NCBI GenBank assembly: GCA_937983405.1
Contig: CALJZN010000064.1
Span: forward strand, 1-45,283
Source: an uncultured Paracoccaceae bacterium
GTDB lineage: Bacteria; Pseudomonadota; Alphaproteobacteria; Rhodobacterales; Rhodobacteraceae
Direction: 5' to 3'
Length of the DNA: 45,283 bases
Position numbers and translations under genes: made by a program
The notes under the pieces: generated by a model
What the model saw: only the letters and a program-made list of their open reading frames with translations
Told to the model about the DNA's origin: nothing
Database searches by the model: none
Shown here: positions 25,266-34,677 of the stretch, piece after piece
Numbering within the stretch: position 1 is the first letter of the stretch
How the letters are laid out: every line of letters begins with the position of its first letter

Positions 25266-26473
25266 GGCCGCGGCCCCTCGCCCAGAAGCACCGGATAGCT
25301 GGCCCAGTTGGGCCGCCCGCTGACCGTGTCCATCTGCGGCGCCTGTTCGGGATGGGGCCGGACGTTGGCCGCCATCAGCCGCGCCAGGATCAGCGGGATC
25401 GAGCCCAGTTGCCGCGGCTCGTCCCCCCCGCCCTCGCGCGGCAGCACGCCGATGGCCAGCTGCCGGCCGATGCAGGCATGCGCCCCGACCCCGAAGGAAA
25501 GCCCGTAGAGCGGCGTGCCGCCGGTGTCGCGGAAGGGGTCGAACGCGTCCGCGGTGGGGCCGAAGCGCGCGGGGTCGCGGTTGGCGGCCATCAGGTTCAC
25601 GGTCACCGTGTCCGAGGGTTCGAGCCTGCCCAGCCCCTCGATCTCGACCGGCGCCACCGGCCGGCGCCGGGTGACGGGCGAGGACGGGTGCAGGCGCGCG
25701 GTCTCCCACGCCGCGCGCTGGAGGAAGTCGAGATCGCCGCGCAGCTGCGCCTCGTCCCCGGGGTGGGCGGCGAACCATTCGAGGATGCGGTGCACCGCAT
25801 GGGTGAGCGAGTGGATCGAGGTGAAGGCGCCGGCGAGCAGGAAGAACGCGGCCTCCTTCATCAGAACCTCGTCCGGCTCGGCGGCGGTGGCGGGGGTTTC
25901 GAGGATCGCGGTCAGCACGTCGCGCGGCAGGTCGTCCTCGCCGATGCGCCCCGCGGCGTGGTCGGCCAGCAGCGCCTGGCGCCGGGCCTTGGAGGGCTGG
26001 TAGAAGCGGGCATCGAAGGCCCGCAGCGCGGCGTCGATCTCGGCCCGGATCGCATCCCTGTCGCCCGTGGTGGTGCCGAGCGTCGGCGCCTTGCCAAGGC
26101 TGCGCAGGATGGCGAGCAGCGCCGCCGTCTCCTCCGCGCTGCGCTCGGGGCGGTCGATGCCGGTGAAATCGGCGGTGAGGTTCATCATCACCGCATAGCC
26201 GAAAGCACAGATGTCGGTCTCGCCCGCCGCCAGATGGGGCGCGAGCGTCTGGTCGAGCGTGACCGGGAACACCGTTGTCTCGTAGTGGCGAAAGATGTCG
26301 CGGCGGAAGACGCGCGCCTCGGCGCTGCGGCGGGTGCGGTGCTCGGCCCCGTGCAGGTTGACAAGCACGCGCTCCATCAGGATCGCCCCGGCATCGTAGA
26401 GCGCCTGGCGCAGGTCGCCCCGCTTGAGCAGCGCGTCCCCCTGGGCGTAGGACGTCACGACATGATCGGCCAT
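25262..26473 (-). CDS. Cytochrome P450 (first of tandem pair), unusual I-helix
   Basis: A 403-residue soluble P450, clearly paralogous to the next gene: shared N-terminal LRQALYDAGAILMERVLVNLHG-type segment, GEDDLPRDVLT and the C-terminal RPNWASYP. The heme loop is FGVGAHACIG with C334 as thiolate, the K-helix ETAR (E257-R260). The I-helix motif reads AGAFTS (214-219): phenylalanine sits where an acidic residue is expected, though the threonine is kept. It is first in the operon; the start ATG at 26473 follows GGGGGAAGG. The perfect palindrome (site C) ends 41 bases upstream, so it is the regulated promoter-proximal gene. A longer frame to 26809 runs into a LacI relic and is not credible. Confidence 0.93.
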   Translation of the reverse strand: MADHVVTSYAQGDALLKRGDLRQALYDAGAILMERVLVNLHGAEHRTRRSAEARVFRRDIFRHYETTVFPVTLDQTLAPHLAAGETDICAFGYAVMMNLTADFTGIDRPERSAEETAALLAILRSLGKAPTLGTTTGDRDAIRAEIDAALRAFDARFYQPSKARRQALLADHAAGRIGEDDLPRDVLTAILETPATAAEPDEVLMKEAAFFLLAGAFTSIHSLTHAVHRILEWFAAHPGDEAQLRGDLDFLQRAAWETARLHPSSPVTRRRPVAPVEIEGLGRLEPSDTVTVNLMAANRDPARFGPTADAFDPFRDTGGTPLYGLSFGVGAHACIGRQLAIGVLPREGGGDEPRQLGSIPLILARLMAANVRPHPEQAPQMDTVSGRPNWASYPVLLGEGPRP

Positions 26474-26513
26474 CGCCTTCCCCCCCCCGATGCGGCCGCT
26501 TTCGGCATTTTGT

Positions 26514-26540
26514 ATCGAAACCGATAACATCGGTTTCGAT
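26514..26540. promoter_or_regulatory. Perfect palindromic operator, site C (upstream of P450 operon)
   Basis: ATCGAAACCGAT (26514-26525), spacer AAC, ATCGGTTTCGAT (26529-26540): a 12-base perfect inverted repeat with a three-base spacer, in an AT-rich patch directly upstream of the first P450 gene. A weak -10-like TACAAA (26514-26509 on the minus strand) begins at its edge, so a bound repressor would block RNA polymerase. It is the best copy of the motif also seen at 16122 and 21449. Confidence 0.75.
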
Positions 26541-26589
26541 GCAGCGCAACCCGGCTCCGGGCGCGGGGTGGCCACGGGCGGGGTCTCGG

Positions 26590-27213
26590 CCGGCACCGGG
26601 CGGGGGCGGTGCTGGCGCGCGGCACGAGGCGGGTTTCCAGCACGCGGCGCCCCTCGCCCAGGCCTTGCGCCGACGAGCGGTCGGTCAGCAGGCCCGTCGC
26701 GCGCCCCCCGCCTTGGCCGAGCGGCCGGCGCGGTGGTCGGCGCCGGGTCGGTCACCGCGCCCAGCACGTCGGGGCAGCCCACCATGCTGATCTGGCCGGG
26801 CACCGTCACGCTGCGCCTGGCCAGCCCCCGCCATCACCCCTTGCGCCAGCAGGTCGTCGAAGGCCCCCGCCGCGGTCGCCCCGCTGGCCAGCACCCGCGG
26901 CCGCCGCCCCGCGCGGTGGCGGATGCGGTCCCCGGGCCGCCGCGACGCGACCGGCACACCGCCGTCCACCTGCCCCGCGACCCGTTCGACCAGCCGTTCC
27001 TCCTGCCGCGGATCCTTGCCCGAACAACCGGGGAAGACGCCGTGGTCGGCGCGGCCGGCCACCGCCTGCGCGGCCTCCATGAGCGGCGGGACGAAGGGGT
27101 TGGCGATGTCGGGCAGGACGATGGCCAGGTTGGCGCTGCGCCCGGTCGGACGCGCGCGCGGTGCGGCCGCGGACATGGCCGATCGCGGCCGCGACGCCCG
27201 GGGCGCGCCGCAT
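26590..27213 (-). pseudogene. Degraded LacI-family regulator
   Basis: Pieces of a LacI-type regulator occur in order on the minus strand in different frames. An ATG at 27213 follows a perfect GGAGG but opens only a damaged helix-turn-helix (MRRAPGVAAAIGHVRG). In another frame comes TGRSANLAIVLPDIANPF (about 27135-27090) and RQEERLVERVAGQVDG, then RVLASGATAAGAFDDLLAQGV, all typical of the sugar-binding domain. After a frame change near 26820: VPGQISMVGCPDVLGAVTDP (from 26806). After a further change: LETRLVPRASTAP (about 26640-26600), the usual LacI C terminus. At least two frameshifts and a missing part of the DNA-binding domain make it non-functional. Confidence 0.75.
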
Positions 27214-27447
27214 CGTCGCCTCCCCCGGCCTCTGCGGCCGGTGAAGGCGCGCAAGACCGGGGCGGCCGAGACGCTGCGCGCCGCACGCGCGGCATGGGGT
27301 GCGGCCCGCGCCGTCTTTGCCGCCGCCCCCAGCCAGGCCGAGACGCCGGCCGCGCCCGTCGTCGCCCCGGGGATCGGCCGGCGCCGCATCGCGGCCGTCC
27401 ACCTGCAGGCAGGCATCGCCCTTCCTTCGGGGGCGCCCGGGGCCGAC
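27214..27447. other. Unassigned spacer between two pseudogenes
   Basis: These 234 bases lie between the facing relics. A plus-strand open stretch from GTG at 27240 (KARKTGAAETLRAARAAWG..., then GRRRIAAVHLQAGIALPSG) runs in frame into the ABC ATPase relic. I cannot match it to a family; it may be the end of a lost transporter or enzyme gene whose body has been deleted. Confidence 0.4.
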
Positions 27448-28493
27448 GTCACGATCACCGAGCGGCGCACGCCCTTCGGCAGCGTCGGGACCCTCCGGGG
27501 CGTCGGCGCGGACGTGTCCGACGCCGCCTGCCTTGTGCGCGTGGGCCCCTCGGGCTGCGGCGAGTCCACGCTTCTGCGCATGATCGCGGGGCTCGAGGAC
27601 ATCACCGCGGTCAGCATCCGCATCGTCGGGCGGGGCACCAACGATGTCGGCCCCGGGCAGCGCGACATCGCCATGGTGTTCCAGAACGACGCGCCCAATC
27701 CGATCATCACGGTGGCCGAGACCCTGGGCGTCTCGCTGCGCCGCGCGGGCCGGCCGAGGGCCGAGATCGCGCGCCGTCGCCGGGGCGGCCGCGATCCCGG
27801 GCCTGACCGACCATCTCGCGCGCGACCCGCGCGGGCTGTCGGGGGGCCAGCGCCGGCGCGTCGCCATGGGCCGGGCGATGGTGCGCGCGCCGCAGGCGTT
27901 CCTGTTCGACGCGCCGCCGTCGAACCTCGACGCCAAGCTGCGGGCGCAGATGGGCATGGAACTCGGGCAGCTGCACGCGCGCCTCGGGACGACGACGCTC
28001 GACGTCACCCACCACCCGGTCGAGGCGATGTCCATGGCCGACCGCATCGCAGTCCGCCGCGACGGCCGGGCGCGGCAGACGGGCGCGCTGCCCGACCTGT
28101 ACGACCGGCCCGCGAACCTGTTCGCGGCGGGCTTCCTGGGCTTGCCTGCAGTGAACGTCCTTCCGGGGCGCATCGAGGGCGGGCGGTGCCGCGGCGAGGG
28201 CCCGGCGCTCGACCTGCCCTTGGGGGGTGATCGGGCCCCATGAGGGGCGCGCGCTGGTCGCGGGGCTGCGGCCCGAGCATCTTGTGCCCCACGCGGGGGC
28301 CGGCGCCATCGCCATGACGGTCGATCTGGCCGGGCCCACGGGGCTTGACACCGGCATCGCCGGCCGGGTCGGTCCGGCGGCAGCGGCCGTGCCGCTGCGC
28401 CACCGGCTGGACCTGCGCCCGGGCGCGCGGCTGCCGCCGGTCCCCCGGCCCGGGGCGCTGCATCCGCGCGACGCCGCGACCGGGGTGCGGCTG
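27448..28493 (+). pseudogene. Degraded sugar ABC transporter ATPase (MalK/UgpC type)
   Basis: A once typical CUT1 ATPase, now split over three frames. Frame one: VTITERRTPFGSVGTLRGV with Walker A GPSGCGEST, in which the essential lysine is glutamate, then FQNDAPNPII where FQNYALYPHM is expected. A frameshift near 27770 moves it to GLTDHLARDPRGLSGGQRRR, Walker B FLFDAPPSNLD (catalytic glutamate replaced by alanine) and VTHHPVEAM (instead of VTHDQVEAM). A second frameshift near 28225 leads to EGRALVAGLRPEHLVP and a TOBE-like tail ending in HPRDAATGVRL. Loss of Walker A lysine, Walker B glutamate and frame in one gene shows long neutral decay. Probably the partner of the LacI relic. Confidence 0.88.
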
Positions 28494-28536
28494 GGGGCCC
28501 GACAGGCGCCCCCGCCGCGGCCGGCCGACGCGCGCG

Positions 28537-29592
28537 TCAGCCGGCCGCGGCAAGAAACGGCGCCGGCCGGCCCACCACCAGCACATGCTGCCCCTGCAGC
28601 ACCGGCGCGCGCCAGGCCTGGGCGATCACGATGCCGTCGACCCCGGCCGTCACCGGATGGGGGGGCAGGTCGATGCGGTCGAAGTCGTGCAGAAGCCCCA
28701 CGGTTGCGCCCGCCGCCACGGTCGCGCCGCAGTCCAGCAGGGGCTCGTAGTGCCCCGCAAAGGGGGCGGGGGTGAAGCAGGCGCGGTCGATCATCTCGGC
28801 CCGGCGCTGGGTGCCAGCGGCGTGGTGGGCGATGGGGGCGATCTGCCCCCGCATCTGGCCGTGGCGGACGGCGGCGGCAAGGATGCCCTGAAGGCCGTAG
28901 CGGATGCCCTCGGCCTGCGCCGCGCCGCCCCAGCCCAGTTCGGTGCCCACCGCGATCTTGCCCAGCCGCTCGGCCTCGCTGGGCAGGAGGCCCGGCGTGG
29001 CGTTCTGGTAGGCGATCACCAGCGGCGTGCCGAACCAGCGCGCGGTCTCCTCGATGGCGATGGCCTGGGCACGGTCCTCGACCGCGTGGAAACTCGCCAG
29101 CGGGACGAAGCGCGCGACCTCGCCCCCCGAATGCAGGTCGAGCACGACATGGACATGCGGCCAGATCGCTTCGCGCACGAAGGCGGCGATGCGGTGGGTG
29201 ATGCCGGCAAGGCCCGGCGTCACCCCCGCGCCGGGCACGAAGGCGCGGTTGAGGTTCACCCGGTCGTCCAGCACCGACTCCCGCGCCCCGGCGCGGAAGG
29301 CGGCCGGGTTCAGCACCGGGACAAGGATGATCCGGCCGGTGACCGCGACGGGGTCGATCAGGTCCATCGCGCGGCGGATGGCAAAGGGCCCCTCGAGCTC
29401 GTTGCCGTGGTTCGCGCCGAAGGCGACCAGCCCCTCGCCGGGCCGCGCCCCGGGCCCGACGATGACGGTCAGCGGGATCAGATGGTCGCCCCAGATCGAA
29501 TCCTGCTCCAGCGCCACCCAGTAGTCGCGGCGACCTGGGCTTTCGAGGTCGAGCGCCCCGGGCTGGACGATGGGGCGGTGGGTGGCGGGCAT
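28537..29592 (-). CDS. M14-family deacylase (succinylglutamate desuccinylase/aspartoacylase type)
   Basis: A 351-residue zinc hydrolase of the AstE/AspA group, which removes acyl groups from N-acylated amino acids (DoeB of ectoine degradation is a related member). Zinc ligands are H62 and E65 in GANHGNELEG and H154 in LDLHSGGE; NLNRAF (113-118) supplies the substrate-binding Asn/Arg, and a catalytic glutamate lies in GTELGWGG. The C-terminal about 80 residues form a beta domain (AGATVGLLHDFDRIDLPPHPV). Start ATG with GGAGG nine bases before it, 11 bases after the enolase-superfamily gene: last gene of the long operon. Likely releases the carboxylate or amino acid from an N-acyl substrate imported by the adjacent peptide-type transporter. 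Confidence 0.88.
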   Translation of the reverse strand: MPATHRPIVQPGALDLESPGRRDYWVALEQDSIWGDHLIPLTVIVGPGARPGEGLVAFGANHGNELEGPFAIRRAMDLIDPVAVTGRIILVPVLNPAAFRAGARESVLDDRVNLNRAFVPGAGVTPGLAGITHRIAAFVREAIWPHVHVVLDLHSGGEVARFVPLASFHAVEDRAQAIAIEETARWFGTPLVIAYQNATPGLLPSEAERLGKIAVGTELGWGGAAQAEGIRYGLQGILAAAVRHGQMRGQIAPIAHHAAGTQRRAEMIDRACFTPAPFAGHYEPLLDCGATVAAGATVGLLHDFDRIDLPPHPVTAGVDGIVIAQAWRAPVLQGQHVLVVGRPAPFLAAAG

Positions 29593-29603
29593 GGCGGGCC
29601 TCC

Positions 29604-30776
29604 TCAGGCGGCGCGGTGGGCGTTGACGAAATCCTCGTCCACCGTCACGCCGCCGTCGGGCGTGTCGGGGATGGCGATCATGCCGTCGGCATCGAGCGCA
29701 AAGGGCGCGCGGGCGATGCCGCGGGTCAGCGCGCTCTGCGCGACGTTGAACTCGACGAAGCGTGCGCGCGGCAGGGCGGCGATCAGCTGCAGGCTGTGCC
29801 CGGTCAGCAGATGGGTAAGCCACGAGTGCGGCACGATCTCGACCCCCGCATCCTCGGCCAGGGCCATGATCCGCTGCGCCTCGCTCAGCCCGCCGCAGCG
29901 CGACAGGTCGGGTTGCAGGATGTCGGCGCAGCCCAAGGCGATGAAGCGCCCGAACTCCCAGCGCGTCGCCAGCTGCTCGCCCGCGGCCACCGGCACAGGG
30001 CTTTCGGCGCGCACCGTCGCATAGTCCTCGAACCGCTCGGGGTGGATGAAATCCTCGCACCAGCCGACATCGTGGTCGGCCAGCCACTGCACCAGCGCGA
30101 TGTTCTCGCGCAAGGTCCGCATCGGGCCGGGTTGCGTCCAGCCGGCGGGATACCAGCCGGGATCGACCAGAAGCTGCCGGTCGGGGCCAAGCGCGGCGCG
30201 GGCGGCGGCCACAAGCTCGCGGTCGCGCCCGGGGTCCTGGCCGAACACGCCCCAGCCGAACTTGACCGCCCGGAACCCCTGCGCGACGTAGCCCTTCGCC
30301 GCCGCCTCCATCCCCTCGGGCGTCGCGCGGAACAGGGTCGAGGCATAGGCCAGCACCCGGTCGCGCCGCCGCCCGCCCAGCAGCCGCGTGATGGACATGC
30401 CCGCCGCCTGCGCCTTGATCGACCAGAGCGCATTGTCGATGGCCGACAGGCACTGCATCGCCAGCCCCCGGCGGCCGTAGTAGGCCGAGCCGACATAAAG
30501 CCTGTCCCACAGCCGCGCGGTATCCAGCGGGTCCTCGCCCAAGAGCAGCTCGCCCAGGGTGCGGAAGCCGAGGCTGGACATGCCCGCCCCGGCGATCACC
30601 GCCACCGCGGCGGGGGCCAGCGTCTCGACATCGGCCCAGCCGGTCAGCCCCGCGTCGGTCGCCACCCGCACCAGAAGCTGCCAGTCGCCGTTGTCGGTGG
30701 CCTCGGCCCCGCCGGCGCCGGCATGGTAGGTCTCGGTCCCCCGCAACAGGATCGGCTCGACCTCGGTGATGCGCAT
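29604..30776 (-). CDS. Enolase-superfamily dehydratase/racemase (mandelate racemase/muconate lactonizing type)
   Basis: A 390-residue member of the MR/MLE branch. Metal ligands are D205 (LVDPGW), E241 (WCEDF) and E267 (AAGEQ). Second-strand K172 (VKFGWG) aligns with the KxK motif, although the second lysine is glycine. D290 (QPDLSRCGG) and H317 (VPHSW) form the Asp-His dyad. This residue set is that of acid-sugar dehydratases, which abstract the proton alpha to a carboxylate. The gene lies between the transporter ATPase and the M14 gene with gaps of only 12 and 11 bases. The exact sugar acid is not readable. Confidence 0.9.
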   Translation of the reverse strand: MRITEVEPILLRGTETYHAGAGGAEATDNGDWQLLVRVATDAGLTGWADVETLAPAAVAVIAGAGMSSLGFRTLGELLLGEDPLDTARLWDRLYVGSAYYGRRGLAMQCLSAIDNALWSIKAQAAGMSITRLLGGRRRDRVLAYASTLFRATPEGMEAAAKGYVAQGFRAVKFGWGVFGQDPGRDRELVAAARAALGPDRQLLVDPGWYPAGWTQPGPMRTLRENIALVQWLADHDVGWCEDFIHPERFEDYATVRAESPVPVAAGEQLATRWEFGRFIALGCADILQPDLSRCGGLSEAQRIMALAEDAGVEIVPHSWLTHLLTGHSLQLIAALPRARFVEFNVAQSALTRGIARAPFALDADGMIAIPDTPDGGVTVDEDFVNAHRAA

Positions 30777-30788
30777 CGGGGGCTCCGG

Positions 30789-31790
30789 TCAGGGGTTCGG
30801 TCGGGGGGGGCTGGGCAGGAAGCGTTCGGCGAAGTGGCAGGCCACCGCATGGCCGGGCAGGACGGGGCGCAGCGCCGGCGCCTCGGCCGAACAGCGCGCT
30901 TCGGCATGCGGGCAGCGGGGGTGGAACCGGCAGCCGGGTGGCGGGGCCATCGCGCTGGGCACGTCGCCCGTCAGCCGCGCCCGTGGGCGGCGCAACCGGG
31001 GGTGCGCCACCGGGATCGCCGCCACCAGCGCCCGGGTGTAAGGGTGCAGGGTGCGCGCGAACAGTTCGGCCTTCGTCGCGATCTCGACGATCTGGCCCAG
31101 ATACATCACCGCGATGCGGTCCGAAACGTGTTTCACCACCGCAAGGTCGTGGCCGATGAACAGGTAGGCCAGCCCGAACTCGCGCTGCAACTCGGCCAGA
31201 AGGTTGACGATCTGCGCCTGGACCGAGACATCGAGCGCCGACACCGCCTCGTCGCAGACGATCAGCCGCGGCCCCGGGGCAAGGGCGCGGGCGATCCCGA
31301 TGCGCTGGCGCTGCCCGCCCGAGAACTCGTGCGGATGCCGCCGCAGATGCTCGGGCGACAGGCCCACCCGCTCCATCAACTCGGCGGCGCGGTCGCGCAG
31401 CGCCTGGCGGTCGCGCCGGCCCTGGACGTGCAGGGGTTCGAGGATGATCTCCTCGACCGTCATGCGCGGGTTGAGCGCGGCCATGGGATCCTGAAAGACG
31501 ATCTGCATGCGCTGGCGCAGCCGCCGCAGCTCGGCCGGGGCAAGGGCCGCAAGGTCGGTCCCGTCGAGCACGACGCGCCCGCCCGTGGGCGCGAGCAGCC
31601 GCAGCGCCAGCCGCCCCACGGTAGACTTGCCGCACCCCGACTCGCCCACCAGCCCCAGCGTCTCGCCGGGGTTCAGCGCCAGCGACACGCCGTCCACCGC
31701 GCGGACATGCCCCACCACGCGCGGCCGCAGCACCCCCTCGACCACGGGAAAGTGCTTCTCCACCGCCTCGAGCGCGAGAAGCGCGGTCAT
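30789..31790 (-). CDS. Peptide-type ABC transporter ATP-binding protein (OppF/DppF-like)
   Basis: A 333-residue ATPase. Walker [11 protein letters not shown]-loop [12 protein letters not shown], signature [16 protein letters not shown], Walker [13 protein letters not shown] and [12 protein letters not shown] are complete. The C-terminal oligopeptide-transporter extension has the CxxxC-type region [14 protein letters not shown] that may hold an iron-sulfur cluster or structural metal. The ATG shares ATGA with the OppD-type gene. Confidence 0.94.
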   Translation of the reverse strand: MTALLALEAVEKHFPVVEGVLRPRVVGHVRAVDGVSLALNPGETLGLVGESGCGKSTVGRLALRLLAPTGGRVVLDGTDLAALAPAELRRLRQRMQIVFQDPMAALNPRMTVEEIILEPLHVQGRRDRQALRDRAAELMERVGLSPEHLRRHPHEFSGGQRQRIGIARALAPGPRLIVCDEAVSALDVSVQAQIVNLLAELQREFGLAYLFIGHDLAVVKHVSDRIAVMYLGQIVEIATKAELFARTLHPYTRALVAAIPVAHPRLRRPRARLTGDVPSAMAPPPGCRFHPRCPHAEARCSAEAPALRPVLPGHAVACHFAERFLPSPPRPNP

Positions 31791-32800
31791 GCCGGCACCC
31801 GCGGGGCGCGCGCCTCGCCCGGGGTCGGGCGGTCCCAGTGCAGGCAGGCGACGCGATGGCCGGGCGCGACCTCGACCATCGGCGGAGGTGCGGCGCGGCA
31901 GGCGGCGGTGGCGCGCAGGCAGCGCGGGGCAAAACCGCAGCCGGGCAACCCGTCGCCCAGCCGGGGCAGGGTGCCGGGAATGGTGACCAGCGCGCCCCCC
32001 GTGCCTTCCAGCGTGGGCGTCGCGCCGATCAGGCCCACGGTATAGGGGTGCCGCGGCGCGTCGAACAGCGCCTCGACCGGCGCCTCCTCGGCCACCCGGC
32101 CGGCATACATCACCAGCACCCGGTCGGCGAACTCGGCGATCACGCCCATGTTGTGCGTGATCAGCACGATGCCCATGCCGCGCTCGGTCTGCAGGTCGCG
32201 CATCAGGTCCAGAAGCTGGGCCTGGATGGTCACGTCCAGCGCCGTGGTGGGCTCGTCCGCCAAGAGCAGGCGCGGCGCGCAGGCCAGCGCGATGGCGATC
32301 ATCACCCGCTGGCGCATGCCGCCCGACAACTGGTGCGGATAGTCCTGCATCCGCCGTGCGGGCGAGGGGATGCCGACGCGCGCCAGCGTCGCGACCGCGC
32401 GGTCGCGCGCGGCCGACAGCGGCAGGCGGTCGTGGGTGCGGATCGTCTCGACGATCTGGTCGCCCACGGTGAACACGGGGTTGAGCGAGGTCATCGGTTC
32501 CTGGAACACCATGCCCATCGCCGCCCCGCGCAGGGCCCGCCGCTCGCGCGCGGGCATGGCCAGCAGGTCGCGCCCCTCGAAGCGGATGCGGCCCGCGCCG
32601 ATGCGCGCCGGCGGCTCGGGCAAGAGGCCCATCACCGACAGCGCCGTGACCGACTTGCCCGAGCCCGACTCGCCCACGATCCCCAGCACCTCGCCCGCGG
32701 CGAGCGCGAACGAGACATCCTCGACCGCCGCCACCTCGCCCCGCCCGGTGCGGAAGAGCGTGGTCAGCCCCTCGACCTGCAAGAGCGGCGCGGCGGTCAT
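31787..32800 (-). CDS. Peptide-type ABC transporter ATP-binding protein (OppD/DppD-like)
   Basis: A 337-residue ATPase, partner of the OppF-type protein. Walker [24 protein letters not shown], signature [16 protein letters not shown], Walker [15 protein letters not shown] and [13 protein letters not shown] are intact; the C-terminal cysteine region reads [15 protein letters not shown]. It overlaps the permease before it and the ATPase after it, each by ATGA. Confidence 0.94.
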   Translation of the reverse strand: MTAAPLLQVEGLTTLFRTGRGEVAAVEDVSFALAAGEVLGIVGESGSGKSVTALSVMGLLPEPPARIGAGRIRFEGRDLLAMPARERRALRGAAMGMVFQEPMTSLNPVFTVGDQIVETIRTHDRLPLSAARDRAVATLARVGIPSPARRMQDYPHQLSGGMRQRVMIAIALACAPRLLLADEPTTALDVTIQAQLLDLMRDLQTERGMGIVLITHNMGVIAEFADRVLVMYAGRVAEEAPVEALFDAPRHPYTVGLIGATPTLEGTGGALVTIPGTLPRLGDGLPGCGFAPRCLRATAACRAAPPPMVEVAPGHRVACLHWDRPTPGEARAPRVPA

Positions 32801-33659
32801 GTGCGCTCCACCGTCAGGCGGGGGTCGAGCACGTCGCGCAGCCCGTCGCCCAAGAGGTTCAGCCCCAGCACCGCCACCGCGATCGCCGCGCCGGGCATGA
32901 AGGTCAGCCACCACGCCTCGCGGATGTAGCTGCGGCCCTCGGCGATCAGGATGCCCCAGGAGGGCTCGGTCGGCGCCGCGCCGAGGCCCAGGAAGGACAG
33001 CACGGCCTCGGACAGGATGGCGTAGGCGAAGACGAAGGAGAGTTGCACGATCAGCGGGGCCATGCAGTTGGGCAGGATGTGGCGGCGCAGGATGCGCCCG
33101 TCGGTGGCCCCTGCGGCGCGGGCGGCCTGCACGAAGTCGAGCTCGCGCACCACAAGGACCGAGGCGCGCAGGATCCGCGCGGTGCGCGGGATGTAGACGA
33201 CTGCAAGCGCGATGATGACGGTCGTGACCGACGGGCCCAGCGCCGCGGCGATGCCGATGGCCAGCAGCACCGCGGGAAAGGCCATCAGCGCATCGGCCAG
33301 CCGCATCAGCGGCCCGTCGAGGCGCGGGAAATAGCCCGCCAGCAGTCCAAGCAGGATGCCGAACACGGCGTTCAGCGCCACCACCCAGGCGCCGATCAGA
33401 AGGCTCAGCCGCGCGCCCCAGACCACCCGCGACCACATCGACCGGCCGAGGTTGTCCGACCCCAGCAGGAACATCTCGCCCGGCGGCTGGAACCGCAGGC
33501 GCACCGCCATGCGGTTGGGCCCGACCTCGGTCACCCAGGGCGCGGCCAGCGCCAGCACGACCACGGTGCCGAACAAGACCGCCCCCAGCACGAACGACGG
33601 ATGCCGCAGCAGGCGCCGGGCGGTCGGCCCCAGCAGCCCCTGCCGCAGCACCAGCGCCG

Positions 33660-33663
<4 letters not shown>
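32797..33663 (-). CDS. Peptide-type ABC transporter permease (DppC/OppC-like)
   Basis: A 288-residue permease. It has an N-terminal membrane anchor ([22 protein letters not shown]), then the [22 protein letters not shown] motif typical of DppC. The docking loop is [24 protein letters not shown] and the C terminus [12 protein letters not shown] is typical. The start at 33663 overlaps the other permease by ATGA; the longer frame to 33948 is read-through. Confidence 0.94.
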
Positions 33664-34616
<953 letters not shown>

Positions 34617-34677
34617 GGGGCCTCCGCGGGGAACGGGGATGGACCGGCCGGGCGCGCGGCCCGGCCGGTCCGGGCGA

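Noticed and set aside
26491-26809. N-terminal extension of the first P450 up to 26809
   Set aside because: The extra residues are LacI C-terminal remnants (VPGQISMVGCPDVLG) and pass through the palindromic operator; the ATG at 26473 has a ribosome-binding site and gives a normal P450 N terminus.
27240-27447. Functional small gene upstream of the ABC ATPase relic
   Set aside because: It opens with GTG without a convincing ribosome-binding site, runs in frame into the pseudogene and shows no family motif, so it is treated as debris.
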